From contig NZ_CP013251.1 of the NCBI RefSeq assembly GCF_001583435.1, positions 3,733,215 through 3,797,214 of the forward strand: DNA of 64,000 bases, in the 5' to 3' direction. The DNA is from Endozoicomonas montiporae CL-33 (GTDB taxonomy: Bacteria; Pseudomonadota; Gammaproteobacteria; Pseudomonadales; Endozoicomonadaceae). Made by a program: the position numbers and the translations under genes. The notes below the pieces were generated by a model. That model made no database searches. It was not told the origin of the DNA and saw only the letters and a program-made list of their open reading frames with translations. Below are positions 44,989 to 55,080 of the stretch, one piece after another. Numbering within the stretch: the first letter of the stretch is position 1; the number at the start of each line of letters is the position of its first letter.

Positions 44989-47238
44989 CTAGACTTCTGC
45001 AACCGCTTCTCTTGATTGAATACACTGTTGGGTCACGCTTTTCAGGTCACGGTCGTGCTTCAGGCGATAGCGGTACTTATGCAACAATGGTTCGGTATAG
45101 CCTGAAGGCTGAACCAGTCCTTTGAATACCAGAGCCAAAGCTGCCCTGAATGCCGTACTGCCGTCAAGGTCGGCGCACATGGGTGTATAGCCATCAGTAT
45201 TCACATTTTGCTGATCCACAATGGCAGCCATGCGATAGAACACTTCACGCACCTGCGCTTCACTGCAAACACCATAGTGTAGCCAATTGGCAATATGCTG
45301 CGCTGAAATACGCAATGTTGCCCTGTCTTCCATCAGGTTGACGTTGTTGATATCAGGCACCTTGGAACAACCCACACCCTGATCAATCCAGCGCACAACA
45401 TAGCCCAGAATGCCCTGTGCATTGTTCTCCAGCTCTCTTTGAACGACGTCAGGCTTCAGTTCCTTCTGGTTAGCCACTACAGGCACCTGCAATAAGTCGC
45501 TGAATGTCGTCTGCCTGCCTTCCAGAGATTGCTGAACATCAGTGACGCTGACGCGATGATAATGAATGGCATGCAAGGTAGCAGCCGTTGGCGACGGTAC
45601 CCAGGCACAGTTTGCGCCCGCTTCCGGATGTGCAATTTTTGCCGTCAGCATATCGGCCATGGCATCAGGCATGGCCCACATGCCCTTGCCAATCTGGGCA
45701 TGACCTGACAGGCCGCACTGCAAACCAACATCAACATTCCAGTCTTCATAGGACCTGATCCACTGCTGGTGCTTCATCCCTGTTTTAGGCACCATGGGGC
45801 CCGCTTCCATGTTCATGTGCATTTCACTGCCAGTACGATCAAGGAAGCCGGTATTAATGAAGATAACGCGCTCACTGGCAGCGGCAATACAGGCTTTAAG
45901 GTTCAGTGTCGTACGATGTTCTTCGTCCATAATGCCCATTTTCAGGGTATTGTCAGTCAGGCCGGTCAGCTGTTCGGTACGGGCAAACAACCGGCTGCAG
46001 AAGGCTACTTCTTCCGGGCCCTGCATTTTGGGTTTAACAATATAGACACTGCCTGTTCGACTGTTCCGCACCGGGTCAGACTCTTTCTTCGCCAGATCAA
46101 AACGGGCAATGACCGCCGTCACCAGTGAGTCCAGAATGCCTTCCGGTATTTCACAACAATGCTCGTCCAGCACCGCAGGCGTGGTCATCAGATGGCCGAC
46201 ATTACGAATTAACAGAGTACTGCGCCCGGGCAGACGGAACGACTCGCCGGATAATGAGCGATACTCCCGATCCTGCTCCAGAGTTCGAAGCAGGGTTTTA
46301 GCGCCTTTCTGAAACTCTGCCGACAAATCACCTTTATAAAGGCCCAGCATATTTCTATACACTTCAGCCTTGTCTTCGGCATCCACCGCTGCAACTGAGT
46401 CTTCAAAGTCCTGAATAGCGGTGATGGCAGATTCCAGAACCACATCTTTTACACCCGCCTTATCAGTACGGCCAATCAGGTGTTCACGGTCAATTTGAAT
46501 TTCGACATGCAGACCGTTATTTTTTAACAGAATGGCTGAGGGCACATTGGCAGACCCCTGAAACCCTCGGAAAGCATCGGAATGTTCCAGTGTTGTCATC
46601 GCACCAGACGACAGTTCAACAGCAAACCCGTTATCCATCACACGATACTGACTGACATCACTGTGGCTTCCCTGTTGCAGAGGGAACAGCTCATCCAGTA
46701 AGTCTCTGGCATAGCGGATCACCTGCTCGCCACGCTCAGGGTCATAGCCCTGACCGGCTTCGCCGGGAATCACATCGGTACCATAGAGAGCGTCGTACAA
46801 ACTGCCCCAGCGGGCATTGGCAGCATTCAGGGCAAACCGGGCATTCTTGACCGGCACCACCAGTTGCGGACCAGCAATACTCGCCAGTTCCGGGTCAACC
46901 TTTGCAGTGGTCACACGGACCTGTTCCGGCGCCTCAACAATGTAACCTGTGTCACGCAGGAACTGCTCGAATGCATCAGCATCGAAGGCGATGTTCTGCT
47001 CACGCCGTTCCCTGTGCCACTGGTCAATGTCTTTTTTATAATCAAGACGCTTCTTCAGCAGAGCCCGGTTGGTTTTACCAAACTCGTCCACCAGCGTGGC
47101 AAGAGACTCATAAAACTGTTCAACAGACACACCACTGCCCGGCAGCAACTCTTTTTCAATAAAGTGGATAAGCGGCGTATCAACAAACAGCCTGCTTCTG
47201 GACTTGTATCCCTGGTCTGAATGAAACTGAGGGGCCAT
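44989..47238 (-). CDS. glcB: Malate synthase G
   Basis: Condenses glyoxylate with acetyl-CoA to malate. The 749-residue single-chain G form (typical about 725) shows [99 protein letters not shown] and [33 protein letters not shown]. It ends 19 bases from the convergent icd. With aceA and aceK in the window the full glyoxylate bypass is present. A candidate operator lies about 190 bases upstream. Confidence 0.96.
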   Translation of the reverse strand: MAPQFHSDQGYKSRSRLFVDTPLIHFIEKELLPGSGVSVEQFYESLATLVDEFGKTNRALLKKRLDYKKDIDQWHRERREQNIAFDADAFEQFLRDTGYIVEAPEQVRVTTAKVDPELASIAGPQLVVPVKNARFALNAANARWGSLYDALYGTDVIPGEAGQGYDPERGEQVIRYARDLLDELFPLQQGSHSDVSQYRVMDNGFAVELSSGAMTTLEHSDAFRGFQGSANVPSAILLKNNGLHVEIQIDREHLIGRTDKAGVKDVVLESAITAIQDFEDSVAAVDAEDKAEVYRNMLGLYKGDLSAEFQKGAKTLLRTLEQDREYRSLSGESFRLPGRSTLLIRNVGHLMTTPAVLDEHCCEIPEGILDSLVTAVIARFDLAKKESDPVRNSRTGSVYIVKPKMQGPEEVAFCSRLFARTEQLTGLTDNTLKMGIMDEEHRTTLNLKACIAAASERVIFINTGFLDRTGSEMHMNMEAGPMVPKTGMKHQQWIRSYEDWNVDVGLQCGLSGHAQIGKGMWAMPDAMADMLTAKIAHPEAGANCAWVPSPTAATLHAIHYHRVSVTDVQQSLEGRQTTFSDLLQVPVVANQKELKPDVVQRELENNAQGILGYVVRWIDQGVGCSKVPDINNVNLMEDRATLRISAQHIANWLHYGVCSEAQVREVFYRMAAIVDQQNVNTDGYTPMCADLDGSTAFRAALALVFKGLVQPSGYTEPLLHKYRYRLKHDRDLKSVTQQCIQSREAVAEV

Positions 47239-47429
47239 ACGATCTCCAACGCTCGACAGAGTTTTAAATAGTTACGTATTCAGACTAAATGCACCGGGAC
47301 TATATGAAAAATGATCAATTTTTATTTTTACTATAGATTTTGTGAATAGTGCTCCATGCTTCTCAGCATCCATCTGTTCGTAACAGCCATACGACGAATG
47401 ATGTACATTTTTAGTTATTTAGCGAAGAA

Positions 47430-47438
47430 TTGCTAGCA
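47430..47438. promoter_or_regulatory. TTGCTAGCA site upstream of glcB
   Basis: Nine of ten bases of the TTGCTAGCAA palindrome found at two other sites, between glcB and the LysR-type gene, about 192 bases from the glcB start. Inferred third operator. Confidence 0.45.
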
Positions 47439-48353
47439 CTACCGATCTAAAACCGTTTCAGAGAACTCCAACAGTGAACGGCGCAGCCACTGATGTGCCT
47501 TTGAATGATGTCGTAAAGGGCTCCAGATCATCTTTATTTCAAAGGGCACAATCTGAAAAGGTACACGACAGACGGTCAGCTCATCACTGTTCTGGTAGAT
47601 TCTTGCTAGGCGTCGTGGAATAGTGGCAATCAATTTCGGCTGCTGCAGTAACAGCTCAACCATCATATAGTGACGGGTGAATACCCGGATAGAACGGGTT
47701 TTATCGAGCTGCCAGAGCGCTTCGTCCACCCAGCCCAGTCGTTGGGCACCTGACTTATTGCTGGCAATCGATTCAGCTCCCCAGCCTGTCCGGTTTACCC
47801 AGATATGTTCAGCAGACAGATAAGTATCAAGATCCAGCTGGCTGACATAAGGGTGATCCCGATGCAACAAACAGCAGAAATTATCCCGCCAGACTGTCGC
47901 CTGATGAAACGACTTTGGCATGGCTGTAAACCGGTTAATGGCAAGATCAATGGTGCCCTTTTCCATATCGTGCAGACTGACATCGCCCGGTGACAGCAGA
48001 TCAAAATTAATATGCGGGGCACTGTCCAGAATACTGCGAATAAAAGGAGTAATCAGTGCCGCTTCCATATAATCGGATGCCATGATCCGAAAAGTGGCTT
48101 CACTGTGACTGATGGAGAAATCACGGTCAGGCTGGGTAATCTGGGAAGCGAGACTGAGCAGTTCAACAATATCGGGCTTCAGTTTTTCGGCTTTATCCGT
48201 TGGCGTCATGCCATCGGCTGTACGCACCAGAATCGGATCATCGAACAATTCCCTGAGGCGTTTCAGAGCATTACTCATGGCGGGCTGGGTAATGGCCAGT
48301 TTGTCAGCAGCGCGGGAAACACTGCGCTCTTCCAGCAGTACATTAAGGTACAC
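47439..48353 (-). CDS. LysR-family regulator, start unclear because of an A9 run
   Basis: A LysR-type activator with an N-terminal helix-turn-helix (ERSVSRAADKLAITQPAMSNALKRLRELFDDPILVRTADGMTPT) and a C-terminal ligand domain, about 304 residues from the GTG at 48353. That start lacks the first helix. The codons just upstream, TDLNLLV, complete the normal N terminus, but they are reached only through a run of nine A on the coding strand (48371-48379), which puts a TAA stop before any start. With eight A, a GTG at 48387 would open a full-length MNIKKTDLNLLV. So the gene is either truncated, slippage-dependent or mis-sequenced. The IS1380 copy 2 begins 65 bases upstream of 48387. Confidence 0.8.
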   Translation of the reverse strand: MYLNVLLEERSVSRAADKLAITQPAMSNALKRLRELFDDPILVRTADGMTPTDKAEKLKPDIVELLSLASQITQPDRDFSISHSEATFRIMASDYMEAALITPFIRSILDSAPHINFDLLSPGDVSLHDMEKGTIDLAINRFTAMPKSFHQATVWRDNFCCLLHRDHPYVSQLDLDTYLSAEHIWVNRTGWGAESIASNKSGAQRLGWVDEALWQLDKTRSIRVFTRHYMMVELLLQQPKLIATIPRRLARIYQNSDELTVCRVPFQIVPFEIKMIWSPLRHHSKAHQWLRRSLLEFSETVLDR

Positions 48354-48451
48354 CAGTAAATTCAGATCTGTTTTTTTTTATATTCACCGAATCAATACCG
48401 TAAATAAAAATTATAAATTTTTTCTATTAAAGCGTCATTGGTATCATCTAA

Positions 48452-50171
48452 CCCGAATATTTCATAAAAGGAGGCAAGTTCCGCCCAATCACTTGATATA
48501 ATTGGGTCGAACAAAAGAAAGCTTCGGAAGAAGCAAACCGGAACTTGCCATGCCCAAATCTACACAAGAACAGCTTCGTTTTCATCCCTCAAATGGAAAA
48601 ACCATCCGGGCAGACTTCAATGGTGGGGAGTTATCTTCTGACTTTGGCACTCTGCTGCTACGGGAAACCATTCTGCAGAGCGGTCTTATCTGCAAAATGA
48701 CTGATGCCATCAATGACAGACGCCATCAATCCTATATCGACCACTCCCTGAAAGAACTTCTGGTTCAGCGGGTTCTGCAAATGGCCTGCGGCTATGAAGA
48801 TGCCAACGACAGTAACCGTTTGCGTAAAGACCCTATGTTCAAACTGGCCACTGGTCGCAATCCGTTGGACAGCGATAACCATCTCGCATCAGCGCCCACT
48901 TTTACCCGGCTGGGACAATCTATGACCCGCTCCGACATTTACAGGATGGCTGAAGCATTTGTGCATCACTTTATCAGCAGTTACAAGCTGCCACCTCCGG
49001 TGATCGTTATCGATCTTGATCATACACCGGCCATTACTCATGGTGGCCAGCAGATGAACCTGTTTAATGCCAAATATCAGGACTACTGCTACTTGCCCCT
49101 GATGATTTTTGAGGGACTCAGCGGCAAGCTGATTACGGCGATTCTTCGTCCGGGGAAAACCCCAACGGGCAAGGAAAATGCAGCCATTCTCGAACGGGTC
49201 ATTCGGCTGCTTCGGAAAAAGTGGCCGAAAACCCATCTACTGGTTCGGGGAGACAGCCACTTCGCTCAACCGGAGTTAATGTGGGTGGTTCAGAATGCCC
49301 CTCATTCGGATTATGTCCTGGGCAAAGGTGCAGGCCACAAAACGGCTTTGCGGCCAAAAGCCAAAGAGTTGTTGGATGAAGCGCGTCAAGCTCTGAAGGT
49401 CAAGACTGAGCTGGCAAGACTGAACAACATGCCAGAACCTGATCGGCTCAGACTTTACGGGGAAGCAGAATACCAGGCCAAGAGCTGGAAAGGTCTCGAT
49501 ACCCGGATAATTTACAAGGCGGAGGTCAACCAAAAAGGCGACAACCCTCGTTTCATTGTGACGTCGATGAAGGAAGCTTCTCCAGAGGTAATTTATGAAG
49601 AGCTTTACTGTCCAAGAGGACAGGATGAGAACTTCATCAAACATCTGAAAAGTGATCTGTCCGGCGACAGATTGTCCGATCAGGGCTTTTTGGCTAACCA
49701 TTTGAGAATGTTTTATGCCTGTGCCGCTTATGTTTTGCACTATGAGTTAAGAACCAAGACTTTGAAAGGTACGGAGCTGGAAAAAGCGCAGCCATCAACG
49801 GTGATCATGAAGCTCTGTAAAGTTGCAGTCAAAGTGGTTGAATATAAAGACCGAATTAAACTTCATCTGCCGCGTAGCTGCCCATTCAAGAGGCTTTTGC
49901 AGCATGTGACAGAAGTCTTTTACCAGATGCCGATACTTCGACCGGGGTAGCAACTTTCATAAGACTCAATCAAGGTACATAGCAACCAGATGAAAGAGCC
50001 TTGGGGCTTTCCGTTATCCTGAAATAGCAGGATTCGTTGATTAGCGTCTAATCTGTAAGCAAGTATGGGCTGCAATGTCTTTCACATGGTTAACAGAGCA
50101 ACAGGCTTGCGGAAAAGTCCAAAATTAAGAGGATGGGATGGTAGTTGCTGCTTGTTTATGAAATATCCGGG
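48452..50171 (+). mobile_element. IS1380-family insertion sequence, copy 2
   Basis: A 1720-base element. Ends are CCCGAATATTTCATAAA on the left and TTTATGAAATATCCGGG on the right. It is flanked by a perfect four-base direct repeat CTAA (48448-48451 and 50172-50175), the expected target duplication. It is the intact counterpart of copy 1, in the opposite orientation, and lies between the LysR-type gene and aceA, 132 bases before the aceA start. Confidence 0.93.
48550..49950 (+). CDS. IS1380-family transposase
   Basis: A 466-residue DDE transposase from the ATG at 48550. Same motifs as in copy 1 (VIDLDHTPAITHGG, RGDSHFAQPELM, PRGQDENFIKHLKSD) and the full C terminus PFKRLLQHVTEVFYQMP. Upstream in-frame codons from a TTG at 48502 are less likely to be used. 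Confidence 0.92.
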   Translation: MPKSTQEQLRFHPSNGKTIRADFNGGELSSDFGTLLLRETILQSGLICKMTDAINDRRHQSYIDHSLKELLVQRVLQMACGYEDANDSNRLRKDPMFKLATGRNPLDSDNHLASAPTFTRLGQSMTRSDIYRMAEAFVHHFISSYKLPPPVIVIDLDHTPAITHGGQQMNLFNAKYQDYCYLPLMIFEGLSGKLITAILRPGKTPTGKENAAILERVIRLLRKKWPKTHLLVRGDSHFAQPELMWVVQNAPHSDYVLGKGAGHKTALRPKAKELLDEARQALKVKTELARLNNMPEPDRLRLYGEAEYQAKSWKGLDTRIIYKAEVNQKGDNPRFIVTSMKEASPEVIYEELYCPRGQDENFIKHLKSDLSGDRLSDQGFLANHLRMFYACAAYVLHYELRTKTLKGTELEKAQPSTVIMKLCKVAVKVVEYKDRIKLHLPRSCPFKRLLQHVTEVFYQMPILRPG

Positions 50172-50303
50172 CTAATCAAGTGAGCAGACCCTAAACAGCC
50201 TTTAGCGATGACGCTTTTTTATAAGAGCCATATTAAAAGAACCATTTTTTTAATCACAATCTGTGATGAAAAATGTTGACAATAAAAACAGCAGAGGACG
50301 ACC

Positions 50304-51887
50304 ATGTCTAACTATCAGAATGCCATAACGCAGTTGCAGGGACGCATCAACGAATCCCAGGCTCTGAACCCTGAACATATTGTTCGCATGCGATTACAGA
50401 ACCGCTTCCAGACCGGACTGGATATTGCCCGCCACACCGCTACGGTGATGCGCAGGGACATGGCAGCATACGATGAAAACCCTGAACAGTACACCCAGTC
50501 GCTGGGGTGCTGGCACGGGTTTGTGGGTCAGCAGAAACTTATCTCAATTAAAAAGCATTTCTCAACGGTTAAAGGTCGTTACCTGTATCTGTCCGGCTGG
50601 ATGATTGCGGCATTACGCTCCGAGTTCGGCCCTCTGCCTGATCAGTCCATGCATGAAAAAACGTCGGTACCAGCCCTGATCGAAGAACTCTACACTTTCC
50701 TGCGTCAGGCTGACGCATGGGAGCTGAATCACCTGTATCGGGAACTGGATACAGCCAGACAAGACGGTAATAAAGAAAAAGCAGACGACATTCTCAACAA
50801 GATCGATAATTACGAGTCACATGTCGTCCCTATCATTGCCGACATTGATGCAGGTTTTGGTAATGAAGAGGCTACTTACCTGCTGGCCAAGAAAATGATT
50901 GAAGCCGGTGCCTGCTGCATCCAGATCGAGAACCAGGTCTCTGATGCCAAACAGTGTGGTCATCAGGACGGCAAAGTCACCGTTCCCCATGAAGACTTCC
51001 TGGCAAAAATCAATGCCGTTCGTTACGCCTTTATGGAGCTGGGCATTGAAGACGGTGTGATTGTTGCCCGTACCGACTCTCTGGGTGCAGGCCTGACTCA
51101 GAAAATCCCTGTTTCCCAACAGCCTGGTGATCTGGCTTCACAATACAACGCATTCCTTGAAACAGAAGCCGTGACACTGGACAGCGCAGAAGATAATGAC
51201 CTGTTGATGAAAGTCGATGGTCAGTTAACCCGCCCGGTGCGTCTGCCAAACGGTTTGTTCCGCTTTAAGTCCGGTACCGGTGAAGACCGCGTGGTTCTGG
51301 ACTGCATCACTTCACTACAACACGGTGCTGACTTGCTGTGGATTGAAACCGAGAAGCCGCATATTGGACAGATTGCCGGAATGGTTGAACGAATTCGTGC
51401 GGCAGTACCCGATGCCAAGCTGGTCTACAACAACTCACCATCCTTTAACTGGACCCTGAACTTCCGTCAGCAGGTATTCGATAAGTGGCAGGAAGACGGC
51501 AAAGCACTGGATGGTTACAAACGTGACCAGCTGATGAGTACAGAATACGACAGTAGTGAACTGGCTCAGGAAGCTGATCTGCGTATCCAGAACTTCCAGC
51601 GCGATGCCGCCAAACAGGCAGGCATTTTCCATCACCTGATCACCCTGCCGACCTACCACACTGCGGCACTGTCTACCGATGATCTGGCGAAGAACTACTT
51701 TGGTGAAGATGGCATGCTGGCTTATGTGCGTGATGTTCAGCGACGTGAAATCCGCGGTGGCATTGCCACGGTTAAGCATCAGGATATGGCGGGCTCCAAT
51801 ATCGGTGACGATCACAAAGAATACTTCTCAGGCGATGCGGCCCTGAAAGCCAGTGGTGAAGACAACACGATGAATCAGTTTGGTTAA
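50304..51887 (+). CDS. aceA: Isocitrate lyase
   Basis: Cleaves isocitrate to glyoxylate and succinate, first step of the glyoxylate bypass. The 527 residues belong to the long (Pseudomonas-type) form. The catalytic motif is KQCGH with Cys218 instead of KKCGH of the E. coli enzyme. Other segments are SGWMIAALRSEFGPLPDQSMHEKTSV, PIIADIDAGFGNEEA, and VYNNSPSFNW. GAGGAC precedes the ATG by about 6 bases. The IS1380 copy ends 132 bases upstream, so its expression may be affected by the element. Confidence 0.96.
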   Translation: MSNYQNAITQLQGRINESQALNPEHIVRMRLQNRFQTGLDIARHTATVMRRDMAAYDENPEQYTQSLGCWHGFVGQQKLISIKKHFSTVKGRYLYLSGWMIAALRSEFGPLPDQSMHEKTSVPALIEELYTFLRQADAWELNHLYRELDTARQDGNKEKADDILNKIDNYESHVVPIIADIDAGFGNEEATYLLAKKMIEAGACCIQIENQVSDAKQCGHQDGKVTVPHEDFLAKINAVRYAFMELGIEDGVIVARTDSLGAGLTQKIPVSQQPGDLASQYNAFLETEAVTLDSAEDNDLLMKVDGQLTRPVRLPNGLFRFKSGTGEDRVVLDCITSLQHGADLLWIETEKPHIGQIAGMVERIRAAVPDAKLVYNNSPSFNWTLNFRQQVFDKWQEDGKALDGYKRDQLMSTEYDSSELAQEADLRIQNFQRDAAKQAGIFHHLITLPTYHTAALSTDDLAKNYFGEDGMLAYVRDVQRREIRGGIATVKHQDMAGSNIGDDHKEYFSGDAALKASGEDNTMNQFG

Positions 51888-51923
51888 ACACCTTTCTGGT
51901 TAATACACATCAACTGCCCTGTT

Positions 51924-51947
51924 CGGCTGCTCTTTATAGAGCAGCCG
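51924..51947 (+). terminator. Terminator of aceA
   Basis: CGGCTGCTCT pairs perfectly with AGAGCAGCCG over the loop TTAT, followed by TTTCTGT, 36 bases after the aceA stop. Confidence 0.8.
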
Positions 51948-51968
51948 TTTCTGTCATTCGCCCCTCAC

Positions 51969-53927
51969 CTAAAGCTCACTGTGAGCGTCTACCGAAGCTG
52001 ATCGGGTTTCACCGGGCTTAAAGCGTTTCACAAACGTATTAATATCCGCCTTTTCTTTCAACTCTGCGCCCATTTCCTGCTCAAGCTCACCACCCAGCGC
52101 AAGCAATAGATATTCACTGTGGTCACTGCCAATCACCTGTAAACCAAAAGGCAGGTTTTCGTGATCAAAGCCACAGGGTATCGTTACCCTTGGGCCACCT
52201 GTCAGATTGGCCAGTGATGTATTAAATGCCAGAAGGTAAGCATTGGATAAATTCAACTCGCCCGATGTGTTAGTGAACCAGGTGCTTACTTTTTTCGGCG
52301 CAGTGGTTAACGTCGTTGGCATAACAATCACATCGACTCTGGAGAAGATATTATTTTCAAAATGCTCAGTCAGCAGCTTTTGGTTTTGTCTGGCGCGATT
52401 GACCTGATCCTCAGACAGGGCTTTCCCCATCAACAACGCCATTTCTGTTTCGTAGGGTATGCCTTTACCGACAAATTTAAACTTTCCCTTCGCTTCGCCA
52501 TGCCCAAACAGGATCATATGGGTTGCCCAGAGTTGTTTTCTCCAGTTCTTTTCGCCTGTATTTTCCGGCATAAACTGCATTCTGACGAAAATACTGTCGT
52601 TGCGACTCTGACGTTTTTTAAGCCTTGTACCCAACCGGTCAAGACATTCCATTGTTTTTTCTGAAACCTCTTTATCTGCATGTTCCAGCCAGTCAGGGTC
52701 AATGCCAATTTTGAGGTCATTCAGAGCTTTGTCCACTGCCTGTGTGAGATAGCGTCCACTGGAAACCTGATAGCCCAGAGCAATATCTTTAAAGCGTTGG
52801 CCAATGAGCCCGATAGCCACCAGACCCGGAGCTGCATTGTCATAATTAACTGTGGACAGTTTGTTATAGGTCGGCTTCAGACCCGGCAAGCCATTCACTG
52901 AGGCCGGGATAGATACAGATCCTCCGCCATCAGTTCCTACCGTTAATGGTGACAGTCCAAGCCCCACCATCAGCGCACTGCCACTTGAGGAACCGCCCGG
53001 AACGTGGGAAGGACTGAAAAGATTAGTCACGTTGGGAAAGTGAGGGTTTTCTCCGGTCGCCCCAAGCCCGAAAATATGCTGATTGGTTAACCCCAGTACA
53101 ATAGCCCCTTTTGCCTTTAGTCGTCGGATAACTTCGGACTCAGTTTCCTCAATCGTTCTGACAAACAGAGGCTGCTCCGATACTTTTTTATGATCAAGTC
53201 CTGCCGTCGTATAGTAACCTGTAACGCTTATTTCAGATTTCACGGCAATCGGAACACCATCCAGCTCTTTTATAATCGAATCTTTTTTTCAGTCGGCTAT
53301 AGAGCCCTTATAGACTGAAAAACACTTCTCCCACCGACGATCCGAATCATAAGCCGCATACATGGCAACACCATCATGACGTGCAATCAGTACATCTTTC
53401 ATGTTTCCAGACAACTGATTGTCGTACCACGAATAAATATTCCGGATCAGTTTGGAAGGTTTTAGTTCGTTAGTTGCGAACAATTGTTGAATCTCATCCA
53501 CCCCGCCATAGTGACCGAATAACGCCTCTAAATGGCCAATGGGTCTGTCAGGCATGCCACCTTTTTCAAACGGTGTACGTGACGATCTGGCAGGCATACT
53601 CATATTAAGCCCTGCTAATTCCGTTTCTGAAAAAAGTACAGGGTCTTGCGGATTAACACCACTGTCGGGCAAAAGCGCTTTTACATAGTTAACCTGCTGG
53701 TCAATATCAGCACCAAGAGCGATCCAGGCGCGGGCAAGAGTCAATATTTTACCTGAGAGATTGTGCGAAGACTTTAGCCAGTCAGGATAGTACTGCTTGG
53801 ATATATACGGCTTTTCCTCAGTACGACGATTGATCTCAACCAGAGTCGGATCAGATAAGTCATTACCATAACTCCCGGTAGCAACCAGCATAAGGGAACA
53901 AACCAGAGTCACACCTGAAAACTTCAT
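51969..53927 (-). pseudogene. Amidase-signature protein interrupted by an in-frame TGA
   Basis: Two open frames, 53927-53289 and 53243-51969, are in the same frame and separated by a single TGA at 53289-53291. Read across it the protein continues SVYKGSIAD-stop-KKDSIIKELDGVPIAVKSEIS, the last part being the standard amidase entry with the catalytic Lys. After it come GGSSSGSALMVG and TDGGGSVSIPASVNGLPGLKPT, the Ser/Gly-rich signature. The N-terminal part has a signal peptide (about 1-21) and a 190-residue extra domain. The intact form would be about 652 residues and secreted. A point mutation to TGA is the simplest explanation; the downstream part alone lacks the catalytic Lys segment unless it starts upstream of 53243. 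Confidence 0.85.
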
Positions 53928-54121
53928 TTAAGTTTCCTTATACCAAACTGCCTGAGTGGAGGAGCATTATAGAATACGCACTCTTTGCTTCTTTGTTTTT
54001 CTCAGTCGGTCGGTAAAAGATTTATCAACACAAACTCTTATCATACATGGGCTATAACTGAACAAGCAGACTCTTTATTCTCAGATCAACAGTGTTGAAA
54101 TTGCCCGATCTATTACCGGTG

Positions 54122-54613
54122 ATGAAAATGGTTCAATATCTTGCTATCGCCCTCTGTAGTTTATCCGTCATTATGATCCAGAGTTCTCCAGCAGCTGATA
54201 CGCCAGCTCAACCCACGAACACGCTGGAAGGTTGTTACGCTCGCAGCGACATAATCGAAGACCTTGTCAGTGGCGAATCCGACCTTAAAACCAGCTTTAT
54301 CAGCATCAGTAAAGGACAGGGGACGTATTTCATAAAGGGATTTCTCTGGGGAGCAAACTGGCATATCTGTGAGATTTCCAGAGAGGATGGCGAGGCGCTG
54401 CCTGTTTCTCTGGAACAGGGCATGTTGATCTATAACGAAAATTATCCTCAAGAAGACTTGAACTGTCGTCTTGAAGTAGAGTTTAAAGCTGCCGGTATAG
54501 AGCTTCGGGACAAAAACAACCAGTGTATGAACCGAGCCTTTGCGTGTGGTGTCCGTACTTCAATCGACGGTACAAAGCTACCAAGAGTCCAGAATAAAGA
54601 TCGGTGCAAATAA
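54122..54613 (+). CDS. Small secreted protein of unknown function
   Basis: About 163 residues from the ATG at 54122, with a signal peptide (YLAIALCSLSVIMIQSSPAADT). The mature part has five cysteines (GCYAR, HICEI, LNCRL, NQCMNRAFACG, DRCK region), suggesting disulfides. Not recognised. An ATG two codons later is also possible; a TTG at 54092 is less likely. Confidence 0.65.
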   Translation: MKMVQYLAIALCSLSVIMIQSSPAADTPAQPTNTLEGCYARSDIIEDLVSGESDLKTSFISISKGQGTYFIKGFLWGANWHICEISREDGEALPVSLEQGMLIYNENYPQEDLNCRLEVEFKAAGIELRDKNNQCMNRAFACGVRTSIDGTKLPRVQNKDRCK

Positions 54614-54652
54614 GATTGATGCTTGCATTCTTTGTCCGAAAAGAATATCTTT

Positions 54653-54672
54653 CAATCGTCATTTAACGATTG
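54653..54672. promoter_or_regulatory. Inverted repeat, candidate ArsR operator
   Basis: CAATCGT and ACGATTG, perfect 7-base arms 6 bases apart, directly upstream of the arsR start. ArsR-type repressors typically bind such sites to control their own genes. Inferred. Confidence 0.6.
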
Positions 54673-54684
54673 TGGATTTGTGAT

Positions 54685-54996
54685 GTGTCCAAATGCCTGA
54701 ATAATCTGGATCACCTCCGGTTTGATGAAGCTACTGAAAAAGAGTTGGCCGGTTTCGCCAAAGCCATTGCTCATCCAGCCCGCGTCAGACTGCTGAAAAT
54801 ACTGGCCAGTGGTGGCTGTCTGGGTACAGATCTGGTCAAACAGCTGGGGCTGGCTCAGTCCACCGTGTCAGAACATCTGAGAATTCTAAAGCAGGCCGGT
54901 CTTGTAGATGCTGAAGTTCAACATCCAAGAACCTGTTTCAGCCTGCAGCCTGAAGCCCTTGCAAGACTTAACAATCTACTGGGCTATCTGGCATAA
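54685..54996 (+). CDS. arsR: ArsR-family transcriptional repressor
   Basis: A small winged-helix repressor of about 103 residues: FAKAIAHPARVRLLKILASGGCLGTDLVKQLGLAQSTVSEHLRILKQAGLV. The classic ELCVCDL arsenic-binding motif is replaced by SGGCLGTDLV, and another Cys occurs in PRTCFSL, so metalloid sensing may use different cysteines. I prefer the GTG at 54685; a TTG at 54670 would lie inside the operator-like repeat. It precedes an Acr3 pump gene, supporting the arsenic role. Confidence 0.88.
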   Translation: MSKCLNNLDHLRFDEATEKELAGFAKAIAHPARVRLLKILASGGCLGTDLVKQLGLAQSTVSEHLRILKQAGLVDAEVQHPRTCFSLQPEALARLNNLLGYLA

Positions 54997-54997
54997 C

Positions 54998-55020
54998 GCC
55001 TGCTTTGCAGGCATTTTTTT
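54998..55020 (+). terminator. Terminator between arsR and acr3
   Basis: GCCTGC pairs with GCAGGC over the loop TTT, followed by ATTTTTTT. It starts 2 bases after the arsR stop, so acr3 probably has its own promoter or depends on read-through. Confidence 0.8.
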
Positions 55021-55024
55021 ACCT

Positions 55025-55060
55025 TTCAATATCGTTATTCGACGATAATCGATAATTGAA
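55025..55060. promoter_or_regulatory. Imperfect palindrome upstream of acr3, possible second ArsR site
   Basis: TTCAATATCGTTAT and ATAATCGATAATTGAA form an imperfect inverted repeat about 20 bases before the acr3 start. It shares TTCAAT and ATCG elements with the repeat upstream of arsR. Confidence 0.45.
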
Positions 55061-55080
55061 ATAAGACAGGAGAATAGACA

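Noticed and set aside
38423..50171. A composite transposon bounded by the two IS1380 copies
   Set aside because: The outer flanks (CTAT and CTAA) do not match, and copy 2 has its own duplication, so independent insertions explain the layout better.
50276..50281. TTGACA as a -35 element for aceA
   Set aside because: It lies only about 22 bases before the ATG, leaving no room for a -10 element and leader.
53289..53291. The TGA in the amidase as a selenocysteine codon
   Set aside because: Amidases do not use selenocysteine at this position, and no convincing downstream stem-loop for its insertion was seen.
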